Source: Yamagishiella unicocca
Taxonomy: Eukaryota; Chlorophyta; Chlorophyceae; Chlamydomonadales; Volvocaceae
Assembly: GCA_003116995.1 (NCBI GenBank)
Contig: BDSL01000009.1
Location: 1,528,501-1,592,500, forward strand
Reading direction: 5' to 3'
DNA: 64,000 nucleotides
Below the pieces are notes generated by a model that was not told where the DNA came from, did no database searches, and saw only the letters and a program-made list of their open reading frames with translations. This document shows, one piece after another, positions 1-10,136 of the stretch. How positions within the stretch are numbered: position 1 is the first letter of the stretch; every line of letters starts with the position of its first letter. Both the position numbers and the translations under genes were made by a program.

Positions 1-2
1 CG

Positions 3-35
3 ATGCCCCGGGGGGAGGAAAGCCCCCCGGGGCAT
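3..35. repeat. Perfect 13-bp inverted repeat (hairpin)
   Basis: ATGCCCCGGGGGG at 3-15 is followed by a 7-nt spacer and its exact reverse complement at 23-35. No role is evident. Confidence 0.8.
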
Positions 36-249
36 GGATGTGGGGTATTGAAACGCTTGACAAGGTGACGTGGCCGACAGGGTCGTGAGAAGCGGTTGCT
101 GCGAGCTGAGATGAAACCCTGAAACCCAACCTCCACCCCGGATCAACCCAACCGACCCCCGGCTTCTTTCCAAGTTTTGTCGGTCCACGGGCTCTTCCCC
201 GCTACCCGGCCGCTCCCTCACCCTCCCTGGGGCCCTTTCCCTCCCCCGC

Positions 250-290
250 CCCGTTTCATATGTCGTGTAACCGATGGTTTCGCCACCCCC
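250..290 (-). repeat. M3 dispersed module (antisense-reading copy)
   Basis: Contains TGTCGTGTAACCG, the reverse complement of the CGGTTACACGACA core seen at 6019, 11529 and 43873. Confidence 0.7.
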
Positions 291-581
291 CGCCCCGCAA
301 AAGTCTCCTAATCCGGTAGCATAGCGGCTGACGCTGTGCAGCGCCCCATCCTTGGTGATGGTGAAGAGCGTTGCCAGTAGGCGAGGTCCTCCGAGCCGGG
401 GCCAGAGTCCCAGAGCGCGGAGAAGCGGCTACAGCCGTCTGGCAGTTGCAGCTCGCAGTCCTGCTTGGTTGTAGAGCGGTGCATGACACACATCATATCG
501 TGCGCCGACCCCCGGGTTCCTCTCATACCTTCCCGCTACGTTGTTAACCGGGTCTTCTTGCCCCCCCCTGCTCCTGCCGCG

Positions 582-655
582 CAAGTTCTCCAGCATGCAT
601 CTCGAAACGTCGATTCCAAACGGTTCCTTTCGTGAATGGGTTCCCTTGCAACCCC
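582..655 (+). repeat. M1 dispersed module next to a 3' splice site
   Basis: Starts AAGTTCTCCAGCATGCAT, then an AAACGGTTCC block and a TTGCAACCCC tail. It ends 15 nt before the acceptor AG at 670-671 of the NDUFAF7 exon. Near copies lie at 6661, 21078, 42055 and, reversed, at 26401 and 62268. Confidence 0.85.
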
Positions 656-671
656 TCTGCCGCGCCTTCAG

Positions 672-1441
672 GTCTGCGCAGTGGGCATGGCGACTGCAGA
701 ACGGCTAGCTCAGCGCATCGGGCGGCACGGCGGCGCCGCGCTGGTGGTGGACTACGGCAGGGAGGGGCCGCCGTACGAGGACTCGCTGATGGCCATCCGG
801 GCGCACCGGGGCGTGGGGGTGAGAGCGCGGCCCAGGGGTGGGGGGGTGGCGTGAAAACCGTTGACGCGAAAAAGATACCCCCGCGGGGTGGGGGGGTGGG
901 GGGGAAGGGTCGGGGTTCGGGTGTGCCAGTGTGTGTCCCCTTTTGGTGGCGAGATCCGAAGTCCATACGATACCGCGCGTCAAACGCTCCCTCCCCCCTT
1001 CCCCTCGCTGTCACTTCCGCCGCCCTGTCCAACTAGCGCCCATCAGCGGGCCCTCTCTCCCTTGTGCCGGCCCCTTTTCCCCTGCCCTTTCTTCCTCCCC
1101 TCCCTCGCCATTCTGCCCTCGGCTCATAGGTCCTGGATGCCCCAGGCAGTGCAGACCTGTCCGCATGGGTGGACTTCGGAGCGCTGCGCCAGGGGGCGGC
1201 TGGGCCGGGCGGCCCCGTCACCACCTCCGGGCCCGTACCCCAGGCAGCCTTCCTGCGCGACCTGGGCATCGAGACGCGGCTGCAGTGGCTGGCGGAGCGA
1301 GCCAGCAGCCCGGCGCAGGCACAGGCGCTGCTGGCGGGGTGTCAGCGGCTGGTGGAGGGGGGTGAGGGGGGCATGGGGCAGTCGTACCAGGTGATGGCGA
1401 TACACCACACGGACCTTCGGGAGCTGGCGGGGCTGCAGTGA
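672..1441 (+). CDS. NDUFAF7: NDUFAF7/MidA-type protein arginine methyltransferase, C-terminal part (5' exons missing)
   Basis: Mitochondrial SAM-dependent methyltransferase that, in characterised relatives, methylates the NDUFS2 subunit early in complex I assembly. Two exons are visible: 672-818 and 1130-1441, both phase 0, with GTGAGA donor and TAG acceptor. The first encodes the family block GGAALVVDYG followed by DSLMAIRAH; the second begins VLDAPGSADLSAWVDF, the hallmark 'PG-ADLTA-VDF' segment, and ends in a family-like C-terminus (AIHHTDLRELAGLQ, stop 1439-1441). The SAM-binding N-terminal half must lie left of the window or in exons I could not find in 1-671. A TGTAA poly(A) signal follows at 1649-1653. 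Family identity is well supported; the exact first exon boundary (672) rests on phase and on the VCAVG...AERLAQRI reading. Confidence 0.88.
846..885 (-). repeat. M4 dispersed module just after a 5' splice site
   Basis: GTGGCGTGAAAACCGTTGAC begins 27 nt after the donor at 819 of NDUFAF7. The reverse complement (CGTCAACGGTTTTTATGCC type) occurs at 4945 and 24165, and a same-orientation copy at 4153. Confidence 0.75.
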
Positions 1442-1648
1442 TTGTGATCTGTCGGCGGGCGCTGGAGTGCGGAAGCTTAGCTGCGCGGTGGTGGGATGAT
1501 GAAGCTTGGTAGGTGCGGCCAGATTGTGCGGGTTCTCGGGACTGGGCTGTCTCGCGTGGGCGAGAACCGCTTAGGGGGGTTGCGGATCCAGGAGCCAAGG
1601 CTTATTTCAGAGGCAGGCAGTCGAGGACCGTGTTCAACCGAGAAGCCG

Positions 1649-1653
1649 TGTAA
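1649..1653 (+). terminator. TGTAA poly(A) signal of NDUFAF7
   Basis: First TGTAA after the stop codon (about 210 nt downstream); TGTAA is the usual volvocine poly(A) signal. A second copy is at 1699-1703. The rest of 1442-1926 is 3' flank between the convergent NDUFAF7 and H4 genes. Confidence 0.6.
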
Positions 1654-1874
1654 ACTGTCAAGTCGGACAAAAGGTAGAGTTGCGAACGGCAAATCTTATG
1701 TAACGACGACAAGCGTCGGCAGGGCCGCCGGAGCAGCTTGCCCGGCCCGCGTAACAGATCAGACCTAAACCCTAGTCAGTCGGCTAAGAGCTCCACAAAC
1801 TGCATTACCCATTTGATACGGTGCCAGCACCTACAACAAATTACAAGGCTGTCGAGAGGGTCTGTCGAACTGGT

Positions 1875-1890
1875 GGTGTTGAGAAACACC
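1875..1890 (-). terminator. Histone mRNA 3' hairpin of H4
   Basis: On the gene strand reads GGTGTT-TCTC-AACACC, a 6-bp stem with a 4-nt loop, 36 nt beyond the H4 stop. It matches the SLBP-type histone 3' end signal and nearly equals the H3 copy at 3158-3173. Confidence 0.93.
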
Positions 1891-1926
1891 GGATTTTTTG
1901 TGAAGGTCTGACCAGTTGCTAGAGGC

Positions 1927-3119
<1,193 letters not shown>

Positions 3120-3157
3120 GCGTATCTCCTGCTTGGCATTCGTGCCAGAAAAAAACC

Positions 3158-3173
3158 GGTGTTTCTTAACACC
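3158..3173 (+). terminator. Histone mRNA 3' hairpin of H3
   Basis: GGTGTT-TCTT-AACACC, 38 nt after the H3 stop, preceded by an A-rich run. The remainder of 3120-3909 is the tail-to-tail gap between H3 and the kinase gene. Confidence 0.93.
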
Positions 3174-3283
3174 ACCCCGCTGGGCCTGGCTGCACGGTCG
3201 ACCTGCCTCAGTGTCGACTATCAGAATGCGCTGCATTCGTAGCATTTACAGCATTCACACTTCGACATTACTATTCGATACTT

Positions 3284-3288
3284 TTACA
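3284..3288 (-). terminator. TGTAA poly(A) signal of the deoxynucleoside kinase gene
   Basis: TTACA on the + strand (TGTAA on the gene strand), giving a 3' UTR of about 620 nt; a second copy is at 3246-3250. No coding potential is seen in 3290-3909. Confidence 0.5.
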
Positions 3289-3909
3289 GCAAAAAAATAT
3301 TGCGGAAAACCAAACCCTAACCATCCTTCTGCTTCGAGAAGCAACCTGCGTATTCCAGTGTGGTGCCAGGATGTATTCCTAGTTGACAGCATAATTGGGT
3401 TGAACACTTTGTCAAATGAGCCAAGCCAATATCATACAGGAGTCTCGGGTCCCACTCGTTCAATCCATTGTACAACGACCGTCATACCCTTGGGCCGCCC
3501 TTTTGCCATACCCACGAAACGTCTTGAGCCACGCCCGTGCACGTAAGGCTGCAGCCCCATCGTCGGCTTGAGGGCGGCGCCAACCCACATCAACCACCGT
3601 ATGCTCAGGGATATTGATATCAACACATGGCCAACAAAGGTCAGGCAAAATGCTTGATATGCACCCCTTGCATGCACACACCAGAAACACACACCAACGA
3701 TGGCCCGCCCCCGCACGTCGCAACGCACCACCGCAAGCATCAAACTGACACAGCACCGCACCAGCCCGCTTCCGCGTTCAGCGTCTCCTAAGGTGCCCCT
3801 TACGAGGCCCCACCTCCGTATATAACCCCCATCTCCACCCCCCTGGCCGCTCCCTCTCGCCTCCCCCCCAGCAAACACAGCCCCGAAACCCAACTCCCCT
3901 GCACCGCCT

Positions 3910-6900
3910 TCACTGCTGCACGTCGGCCGCCCCAAGGGCCGTACCGGGCACGTCAGCCGCGATGGGCCGGTACGACACGCGGCCTGTCTCGTCCGTGGTG
4001 TAGTAGTCGGTGTGGGGCCGGGGGAGCCCCCCGCTTGCGTTGTCTGGGTGCCCCTCCGCAGCCAGCCGGTGGCAGGCGGCCCGGTAGTGCGACACGAAGG
4101 TGGCGTAGTCGCGGATCTGCGGCCGCACCAGGGGGGAGCGGCGGCGGTGAAGGGGGGTGGCGTGAAAACCGTTGACACGGAGGCTTGGGTTGGTTGCGGT
4201 AGCGTGACCGTTGGATGTCTGTCGGTTGACCGACGGTTGGGCGCAGGGACAGTCCTAGCCACAGTAGCCTAGACATCCTCCTCCCCTCCGCGGGTTGCTG
4301 CCCCCCGTGGCCCCCCCCACCTCCACCCCTGCCGTACCCCCCCGTACCCCCCTGCCGTACCAGTGCGCTGACGCTCTCCCCGTACGCCACGTCGTTGTCC
4401 ACGTCCACGTCAGCCTCGCAGTCCACCACCAGGGTGGGCAGCTGGTGCAGGAAACCCGCGGGCGGCACGCCCGACACCTGCAATGCCGTACCGTACGGCG
4501 GCAGCCAGCGGTTGATCATCGCGCGATTGGGTTCCTCTACCGCGGGCGCTCTGCACGACGTGCTGGCGATGTGTACTAATGCACGTCGGTACAACAGCAC
4601 TTCAATTCCGCAGGTGGGGTCTTCCCGGTGGACCGCCTCGCCTCCTGCATCGTAAGTCGTACCCCCCCCAACCACCCTCAGTCAGTAATACCTAGCGCGA
4701 CCGCCCAGCTGCCACAAGGCCCACCTGCGCTGCACCGCAGCGAGTTGCCCTGTCCTCCGGCCGCTGGGTGCGGACCCATGCCACCCACATCGCCGATCCT
4801 CCTGACTGCGTACACCACCCCGTCCGCTAAGACCCTAAGACCTCCACATGCAGACTCGCGCCACCCCCCCCTTCTGGACACTGCCTTCGAGCTCTCTCCT
4901 CACAGCACCCCCCTCCCCCTTTCCGCGCCAACTATCCTGTCCTTCTCGCATCAACGGTTTTTATGCCCCCCCCCCCACCTTAGTCGCGTCAATAATGTAC
5001 AGGTGGCGGGCCACTGTCTCCGGCACGTCCACCAGCGCCAGAGCGGGTGGGGGCGCCTCCAGCAGCGGCCGCAGCACCGCCTGCGGGTAGGGCTTGAAGT
5101 GCTGCTGCTGGTACTGCTGCTGGTACTGCTGCTGGTACTGCTGCTGGTACTGCTGCTGGTACTGCTGCTGGTACTGCTCCATATTGCCAGTCGATGACGA
5201 CGTCGACGCCTCGCCCTCGCTGCGCTGCATCGCCTCCGCCGGTGCATTCTCGGCGGCCCCCTGCTGCTGCTGCTGCTGCTGCTCCGTCAGGCGCTGCTTG
5301 AGGTCTACTGCCAGGGTGCAGGCGGTGAGCAGCCAGTCCTCATGGTTGTCGTGGAGGCACTGAAGGCGGGGGAGGGAGGGAGGGAGGGAGTGGAATGTGT
5401 GAGCGCCAGCATCATTAGGACGGCGCATCGTGCAGTGAGGTAATGCTTACGGCCGAAACCAGCCCAGCGGATTGGGACGGGACAACGGCAGGTCCGGCAG
5501 GTCCGCCTGCTGGCGCGTGGAAATGCACCTTGCGTTCGGCATCTCGTGCGGAGGCTGCCGACCTCGCTCGAACCAGGCCGACAAGCGGCTCCTAGTGCCT
5601 ATCAAAGCTGGGCCTGATGCGGCGCGAACACCACCAGTGGTCCGCCCCAAACCCCCTGTTGTCGTGGCCTCTGCCCCCGCCCCCCCCCTTCCCCCGCCCC
5701 CCCCTTCCCCCGCCCCCCCCTTCCCCCGCCCCCCCCTTCCCCCAGTCGCGTTACCGGTTCTTTTATTGTAACCTCCCTTCCCCCGCCCCCCCCTCTTCTC
5801 CCTCGGGCATCCACGGGTCTCCCTCGAACCCCTCTTCTCCCTCTTCTCCCCTCCCAGCCGGCACCTGCAGGTAGTCCAGCGGGATGCCGCCCTCCTCGCT
5901 GCGAGCCCGCTTCCGCAGCCGCGCCATGCAGGTCTGGGGTGATGCCCGCAGGTAGATGAGGCCGTTGGGCACCAGGGTGGGCAGGGAGGCCAGGATGGGG
6001 CTGCGGACAGGGGGGGGGGGAGACCCGGTTACACGACAAAGGAGACGGAGGATAGGGGCCAGGGGGAGCCAGAGGCGGTCAGAGGCGGTCAAGAGGGGCG
6101 GGGCTCAGTCGCTGGGTAGCGGATGTGGGTCTCAACGGCGTTCCCCCTCTCACCCAGGGGTATGTTTTTGCAACTTCCCGCCCCCCACTCACCCGAACCA
6201 TGCGTCGTAGATGGCCAGCTCGTGGTCGGCAAGGTCGCGGGACGCGTGTACGGCACGTACGAAGACCATTCGGTCGGAGAAGACGGAGCGCTCCAGGAGG
6301 CGTGCCTTGGTGGTGCTGCCGTACGTCTCGCGTTCCTGTCGTACGGCACAACAAACAGTACGATCCCCACGCGTCAACGCGAGTACGCCAGCAAGCGGGG
6401 GGGCGCTCCTGCCTTCCTGCAAACACAACGAGCCGCCCCCCACGTGCTGTCTGCGCCCCCCCTGCCTTGAAGGGCCCCAACACGCCCGCGACCTCCCGCC
6501 CCGCCCCGCCCCGCCCCGCCTGCCTCGAAGCCCCGCCCCGCCTGCCTCGAAGCCCCGCCCCGCCGGCCCGGCCCGGCCCCGCAGCTGCCTGCCCTGCGGC
6601 GGGGACGGGCCTCGCCCTCGCCCCGCCCCGGCCCCCCCGCCTCCGACTTTAGTCTCCTCAACCAAGTTCTCCAGCATGCACCTCGAAATGTCTTATCCTA
6701 AACGGTTTTCCTTCATACAAGGGGTTTCCTTGCAACCCTCCCCCAACGGTGTTTTACCGTGCCCAGGTGCCCCTCCCCCCCTCGACTCCACCTGCAGGAC
6801 ACGTGTGAGGAACACGAAGTTCTGGAAGGTGTACGCCATGCGCGCTGGGTCGCGGTAAAAGAGGTCCAGCAGGTTGACGGAGGAGCCGCCCACGTTCTGC

Positions 6901-9687
6901 CACTGCTCGATTGGCTCCTTGACGAACTACAGGGAGGGGGATTATTACATAATCTTTTACATAAAAGAACTGGTAATTCGACTTGGGAGGTGTAGTGGGC
7001 GCATGGCCTTCGGACACCTGGACACGCGCGCATGCTATTGGACTAGGGTGGCCGGCCTCAAACATGGACGCAACGACGGTGGGTGCAGTGAAAAAGAGGA
7101 ACGAGTGGGCTAGATGGAGGGGGAAGGGGGGGTTGAGGGCTGAGAGGAAGCACGTGGGCGAGGGGCCCAGGGGCGAGGGGCGCCGAGTGACCGTCATCAC
7201 TGTAAGGACGATCTCCTCCAACTCCCCAATGACCGCATTGGATTGCTCCGCCTGAGTTACCTGAGTCGCCTGAGCCCTCACCGCTCCAAATCTCTGCCCC
7301 GCTTACTGCTGGCTGATCCACCCCCCCGCCCTCCGCCAACTGACTCATGAGTCGCTACCTTGTCACCCCTCCCCCCCGAGGCCCCCCTCCCCACTCACGC
7401 TGTACCCCTTGTCCGTCAGCAGGTGTCGGTTCAGTATCGACAGGAAGGTGCTCTTGCCCGCACTGATGTTGCCCTCCACGCTCAGAGTCACCTGGGGTCG
7501 GCAGCCACGTGGGAGGGTTGGCGGTTGGGCTGGGTTCCGCAGGGGCCGGGGGGATGGTGGCACTTGCAGGAGCCCTGCCGCCCACGATGGGGGCTTCCCG
7601 GGCGGCGCTTGAACGCATACCCTCCCTCGCCCTCCCCCCCCCACGGGTTTTCCTTGCCACCACCCCCACATAGACACACACACTCAGGTGTCCGAGGGCT
7701 ATTCACCAGCTACACTTCCCATGTCGAGTTACCGGTTCTTTTACGCAACTTCCCCCCCCCCACACACACATACATACACGCATCTATAAAACACACATAC
7801 CTAAAACACACACATGAAATTAAGACACGTTCTCAAAAGCTGGTCGCTCTCTCGGCGCCCCACTAGGTGGCGCCCAGCAGCAACCAGCCGCGTCCACACC
7901 CGGCCCCCGCCCAGCCAGTTCAGTCCCAAGCACCCATCCACCCAACCACCATGCTGCCTTATCGCTACCCACCTTCACGCCTTGTACGGCACATGCCGTT
8001 AATCGCCCTCGACCCCTCCACGCGCGCAGCCCGATACCTGCCATAGGGCCCATCTCATGCCTCCGCAAGCGCGCACCCTCCCCTCAGGTGCCGACACCCA
8101 GCACAACCGCCTCAGCCCTTCGCGCCTACCGCAGCGCAAACAGGTAACCGCCGCAACCGCCGTCCCATTCACCTGTTCGCAGGTCATCCCCACGGCCGCG
8201 GACACCGCCGCTGCTGCGGCCGCTGCCGCGCCGATGGGCGCCGACGCCGGTGCTGCCGGGGCCGCCGCCGCCGCTGAGGTCGAGACCGCTGACGAGTCCA
8301 TCGCCCTGAAGAACACCTCCATGGCTGTGAGGTGCTTCTCGTCCCGCACCTCAATCTTGTCCTGTGCGATGGGTGGTTGGTGGTTGGTAGTTGTGGGGAT
8401 TCAGTTGAGATGTTCGTACTTATGCTTGCAGGGATGGGGCGGGGGGGGGGTCTAAGGACGTCGACCGGAGTCCCGGCTACGTCCCTTTGTGTGCGAGTGT
8501 GGGAGAAGAGCCTGGCAGTCCAGTACTCCATCGCTGGACCACTAGGTAGGTGTGTTGGGTCCGGCGGGAACCGACTCAAGTGGCGCCGCACGCCATGATT
8601 GGTTGATGGCCGGTAGTCGATGAAATTGGTTGGTTTGCATGGTTACGAGCTCTGAGGGCGCGTAAGGCCCAAAGCAGCCACCCCGGAGGCTGACGGACGG
8701 CGAACCCACACGCATACTCCTTGATGCGCGGTCAGGTAGCGGCAAACGGACACCTTGTACGTGCGCGTCTGCTAGTGGGCGTGCAGATGCAGTGTCACAC
8801 ACAAGGGGGCTCGCGAGATTGCGTTCTACTGTTCGAATACGACGTAAACTAGCGACACGTCGTATTATCAGCCTCAAATTGAGCTTTTCAATCCCGCACG
8901 AGCCAGGGGGCGCATGGACAGTGCAGGAAGTAAGGCCCCATTGGCATCCCGGCTGGCTGCCCCGCTATGCGTCGCCTGGAAGCGCTCCCGGGCAACACGG
9001 CACCACCCGCGGCACCAGCGCAGCGACTGGCGGCAATAGCGCTTGTAATGAAAGAGGCGACACGGGGAAGGTGTACGACGCGGTGGGGTTCCGCGGTGCT
9101 TCCGAAAGGAGGGTTCGACCCCCCGCCAAACCCTAGGCTAAGCTTTCCTGGTAGCTCTGGGGACTTACTTGCAGAAAGCAACGGAAGTTCGTCTTGTCCT
9201 TTTCATAGGTTCGTCGAAAGTCCGCAAGCGTAAAGATGTCGTGCTTTTCCAGCTGCTCCATGTGCAAATGGGCGCACGGCACCAGCATGATGTCGTCCTC
9301 TCCAGTCGGCAGTGGCGCGCTAGCCTCCTTACCACCCCCCTGCCTCTTTGGGCGAGTGGCTATTGCCTGAGATGAACTGGCATCGCTCTTATGTGTCGCG
9401 GACAGTAAGCTCATGTGTTGGCGGCGCTCTGTCAACAACGGCACTGCACCAATAGGCTGCGGCTGTGCGCACGTATGGAGAACTCGCGGCAATGCTATGC
9501 TACATGTGGACAGTATGTTCTTTTGCACCGGAGCCATGCCGCAGCCCCGGAAGCTGCGAAGTGGGGCTTGCATATTGCCGCACAAGCTCCAATTTTGTAG
9601 CAATACTTGGGCGGTAAAACTAGAGAACTGCAGCTCGGCCAGCAAGTAGCGACCAATCGTTGTTGCTGCCAGAAGACCCGTCCTCAT
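3910..9687 (-). CDS. Deoxynucleoside kinase with N-terminal extension and Gln/Tyr repeat insert (nine exons)
   Basis: Salvage kinase that phosphorylates deoxynucleosides, dCK/dGK/plant dNK family. Exons: 9169-9687, 8173-8361, 7399-7491, 6792-6926, 6193-6335, 5865-6000, 4979-5359, 4361-4477, 3910-4116; 639 residues. The kinase core starts at about 237 with P-loop GNISAGKST (243-251), then EPIEQWQ, AYTFQNF, the ERS motif in LLERSVFSDR (327-329), LIYLRASP (374-381), the LID region RLRKRARSEEGG, and HEDWLL. Near the end LPTLVVDCEADVD matches the terminal strand of plant dNKs. The first 236 residues look like an organelle transit peptide plus an unrecognised segment. Exon 7 carries a poly-Gln tract and about six QQQY units between the LID and the last strand. 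The ATG at 9687 is the first in the open frame of exon 1. Confidence 0.9.
4153..4180 (+). repeat. M4 module upstream of a kinase acceptor
   Basis: GTGAAAACCGTTGACACGG copy. On the kinase strand it lies about 35-65 nt upstream of the 3' splice site at 4117, with its pyrimidine-rich strand in sense. Confidence 0.7.
4945..4976 (+). repeat. M4 module just after a kinase donor
   Basis: TCGCATCAACGGTTTTTATG runs into a C-tract that abuts the donor at 4978 of the kinase exon ending at 4979. It is antisense relative to the gene. Confidence 0.7.
5098..5178 (-). repeat. Coding 12-bp tandem repeat encoding QQQY units
   Basis: About six to seven copies of TGCTGCTGGTAC (+ strand) inside kinase exon 7, read as repeated Gln-Gln-Gln-Tyr. 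The 12-bp unit keeps the frame, so copy number can change without a frameshift. Confidence 0.95.
5744..5777 (+). repeat. M2 module (antisense in a kinase intron)
   Basis: GTCGCGTTACCGGTTCTTTT copy. On the kinase strand it follows the donor at 5864 together with an M1-like stretch (about 5805-5830, ATCCACGGGTCTCCCTCG). Confidence 0.75.
6019..6056 (+). repeat. M3 module adjacent to a kinase 3' splice site
   Basis: GACCCGGTTACACGACAAAG; on the gene strand the GTCGTGTAACCGGGTC sense copy ends about 20 nt before the acceptor at 6001. Confidence 0.85.
6661..6740 (+). repeat. M1 module (antisense, kinase intron 4)
   Basis: AAGTTCTCCAGCATGCACCT, then AAACGGTTTTCCTTCATAC and TTGCAACCC. It lies about 50-130 nt downstream of the kinase donor at 6791, antisense to the gene. 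Confidence 0.88.
6941..7005 (-). repeat. M2 module adjacent to a kinase 3' splice site
   Basis: The gene-strand copy reads CCCAAGTCGAATTACCAG, then TTCTTTTATG. It ends about 15 nt before the acceptor at 6927. Confidence 0.85.
7698..7756 (+). repeat. M2 module in kinase intron 2
   Basis: GGCTATTCACCAGCTACACT, then GTCGAGTTACCGGTTCTTTT; closely matches 60921-60980. Mid-intron and antisense, an exception to the placement rule. A CA-rich low-complexity stretch follows (about 7760-7815). Confidence 0.85.
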
Positions 9688-10136
9688 CAACAGTAGTAAC
9701 TGCCGGAATGTTCAGGCTGCCGCATAAGCACAGTTGGGTACCAACAAAGCACACAGCTCCGTACCAACGCCTGAGTTGTTGGGCGTAAGTGCCTATGTGC
9801 CCGCTCATCTGCGCAGTTCGTACAACAGACAAGGCAATAGTGAGACGGCGTCATGACGCTCTTACAGCGTGGTTGACATGCACCTGTGAGTTACGGGAAA
9901 TCCAAACATCCACGGTGCAAATCTCACTCCCGCGAACTTGCGACCGCTCGGCTGCCCAGCGGACATGTCCTGGACATGCCCGCGACACGGGCGGGCACCA
10001 GCTCCCTCCGGATCACCTTCTCCCTTTCTCCCCCAACCCTGATCCAACCTAACCTATGCCATCTACCACTTCCAAGGGCTCCTCTTTCCTCCCCTCCAAC
10101 GCCGCCCAATGCGCCGCCAATTGCGCGGTAAGGCGC
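9688..10136. promoter_or_regulatory. Gap between kinase start and BRX1 end
   Basis: Both flanking genes are on the - strand, so this holds the BRX1 3' UTR with a TGTAA signal (TTACA at 9862-9866) and the kinase promoter (about 9690-9860). No clear TATA box is seen. Confidence 0.5.

Larger units (their letters stand above)
1..671. other. Left-edge non-coding stretch, probably an intron of NDUFAF7
   Basis: The first exon I can support on the + strand starts at 672, so this stretch is best read as intron sequence upstream of it. It holds a perfect hairpin at 3-35, an M3 module at 250-290 and an M1 module at 582-655 that leads directly into the 3' splice site at 670-671. A protein-like reading exists on the - strand between about 308 and 526 but I could not tie it to a gene. 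Confidence 0.5.

Noticed and set aside
9050..9140. tRNA-like sequence around GGAGGGTTCGACCCCCC
   Set aside because: The T-arm-like word is present but the stem does not pair properly and no cloverleaf fits; it lies in kinase intron 1.
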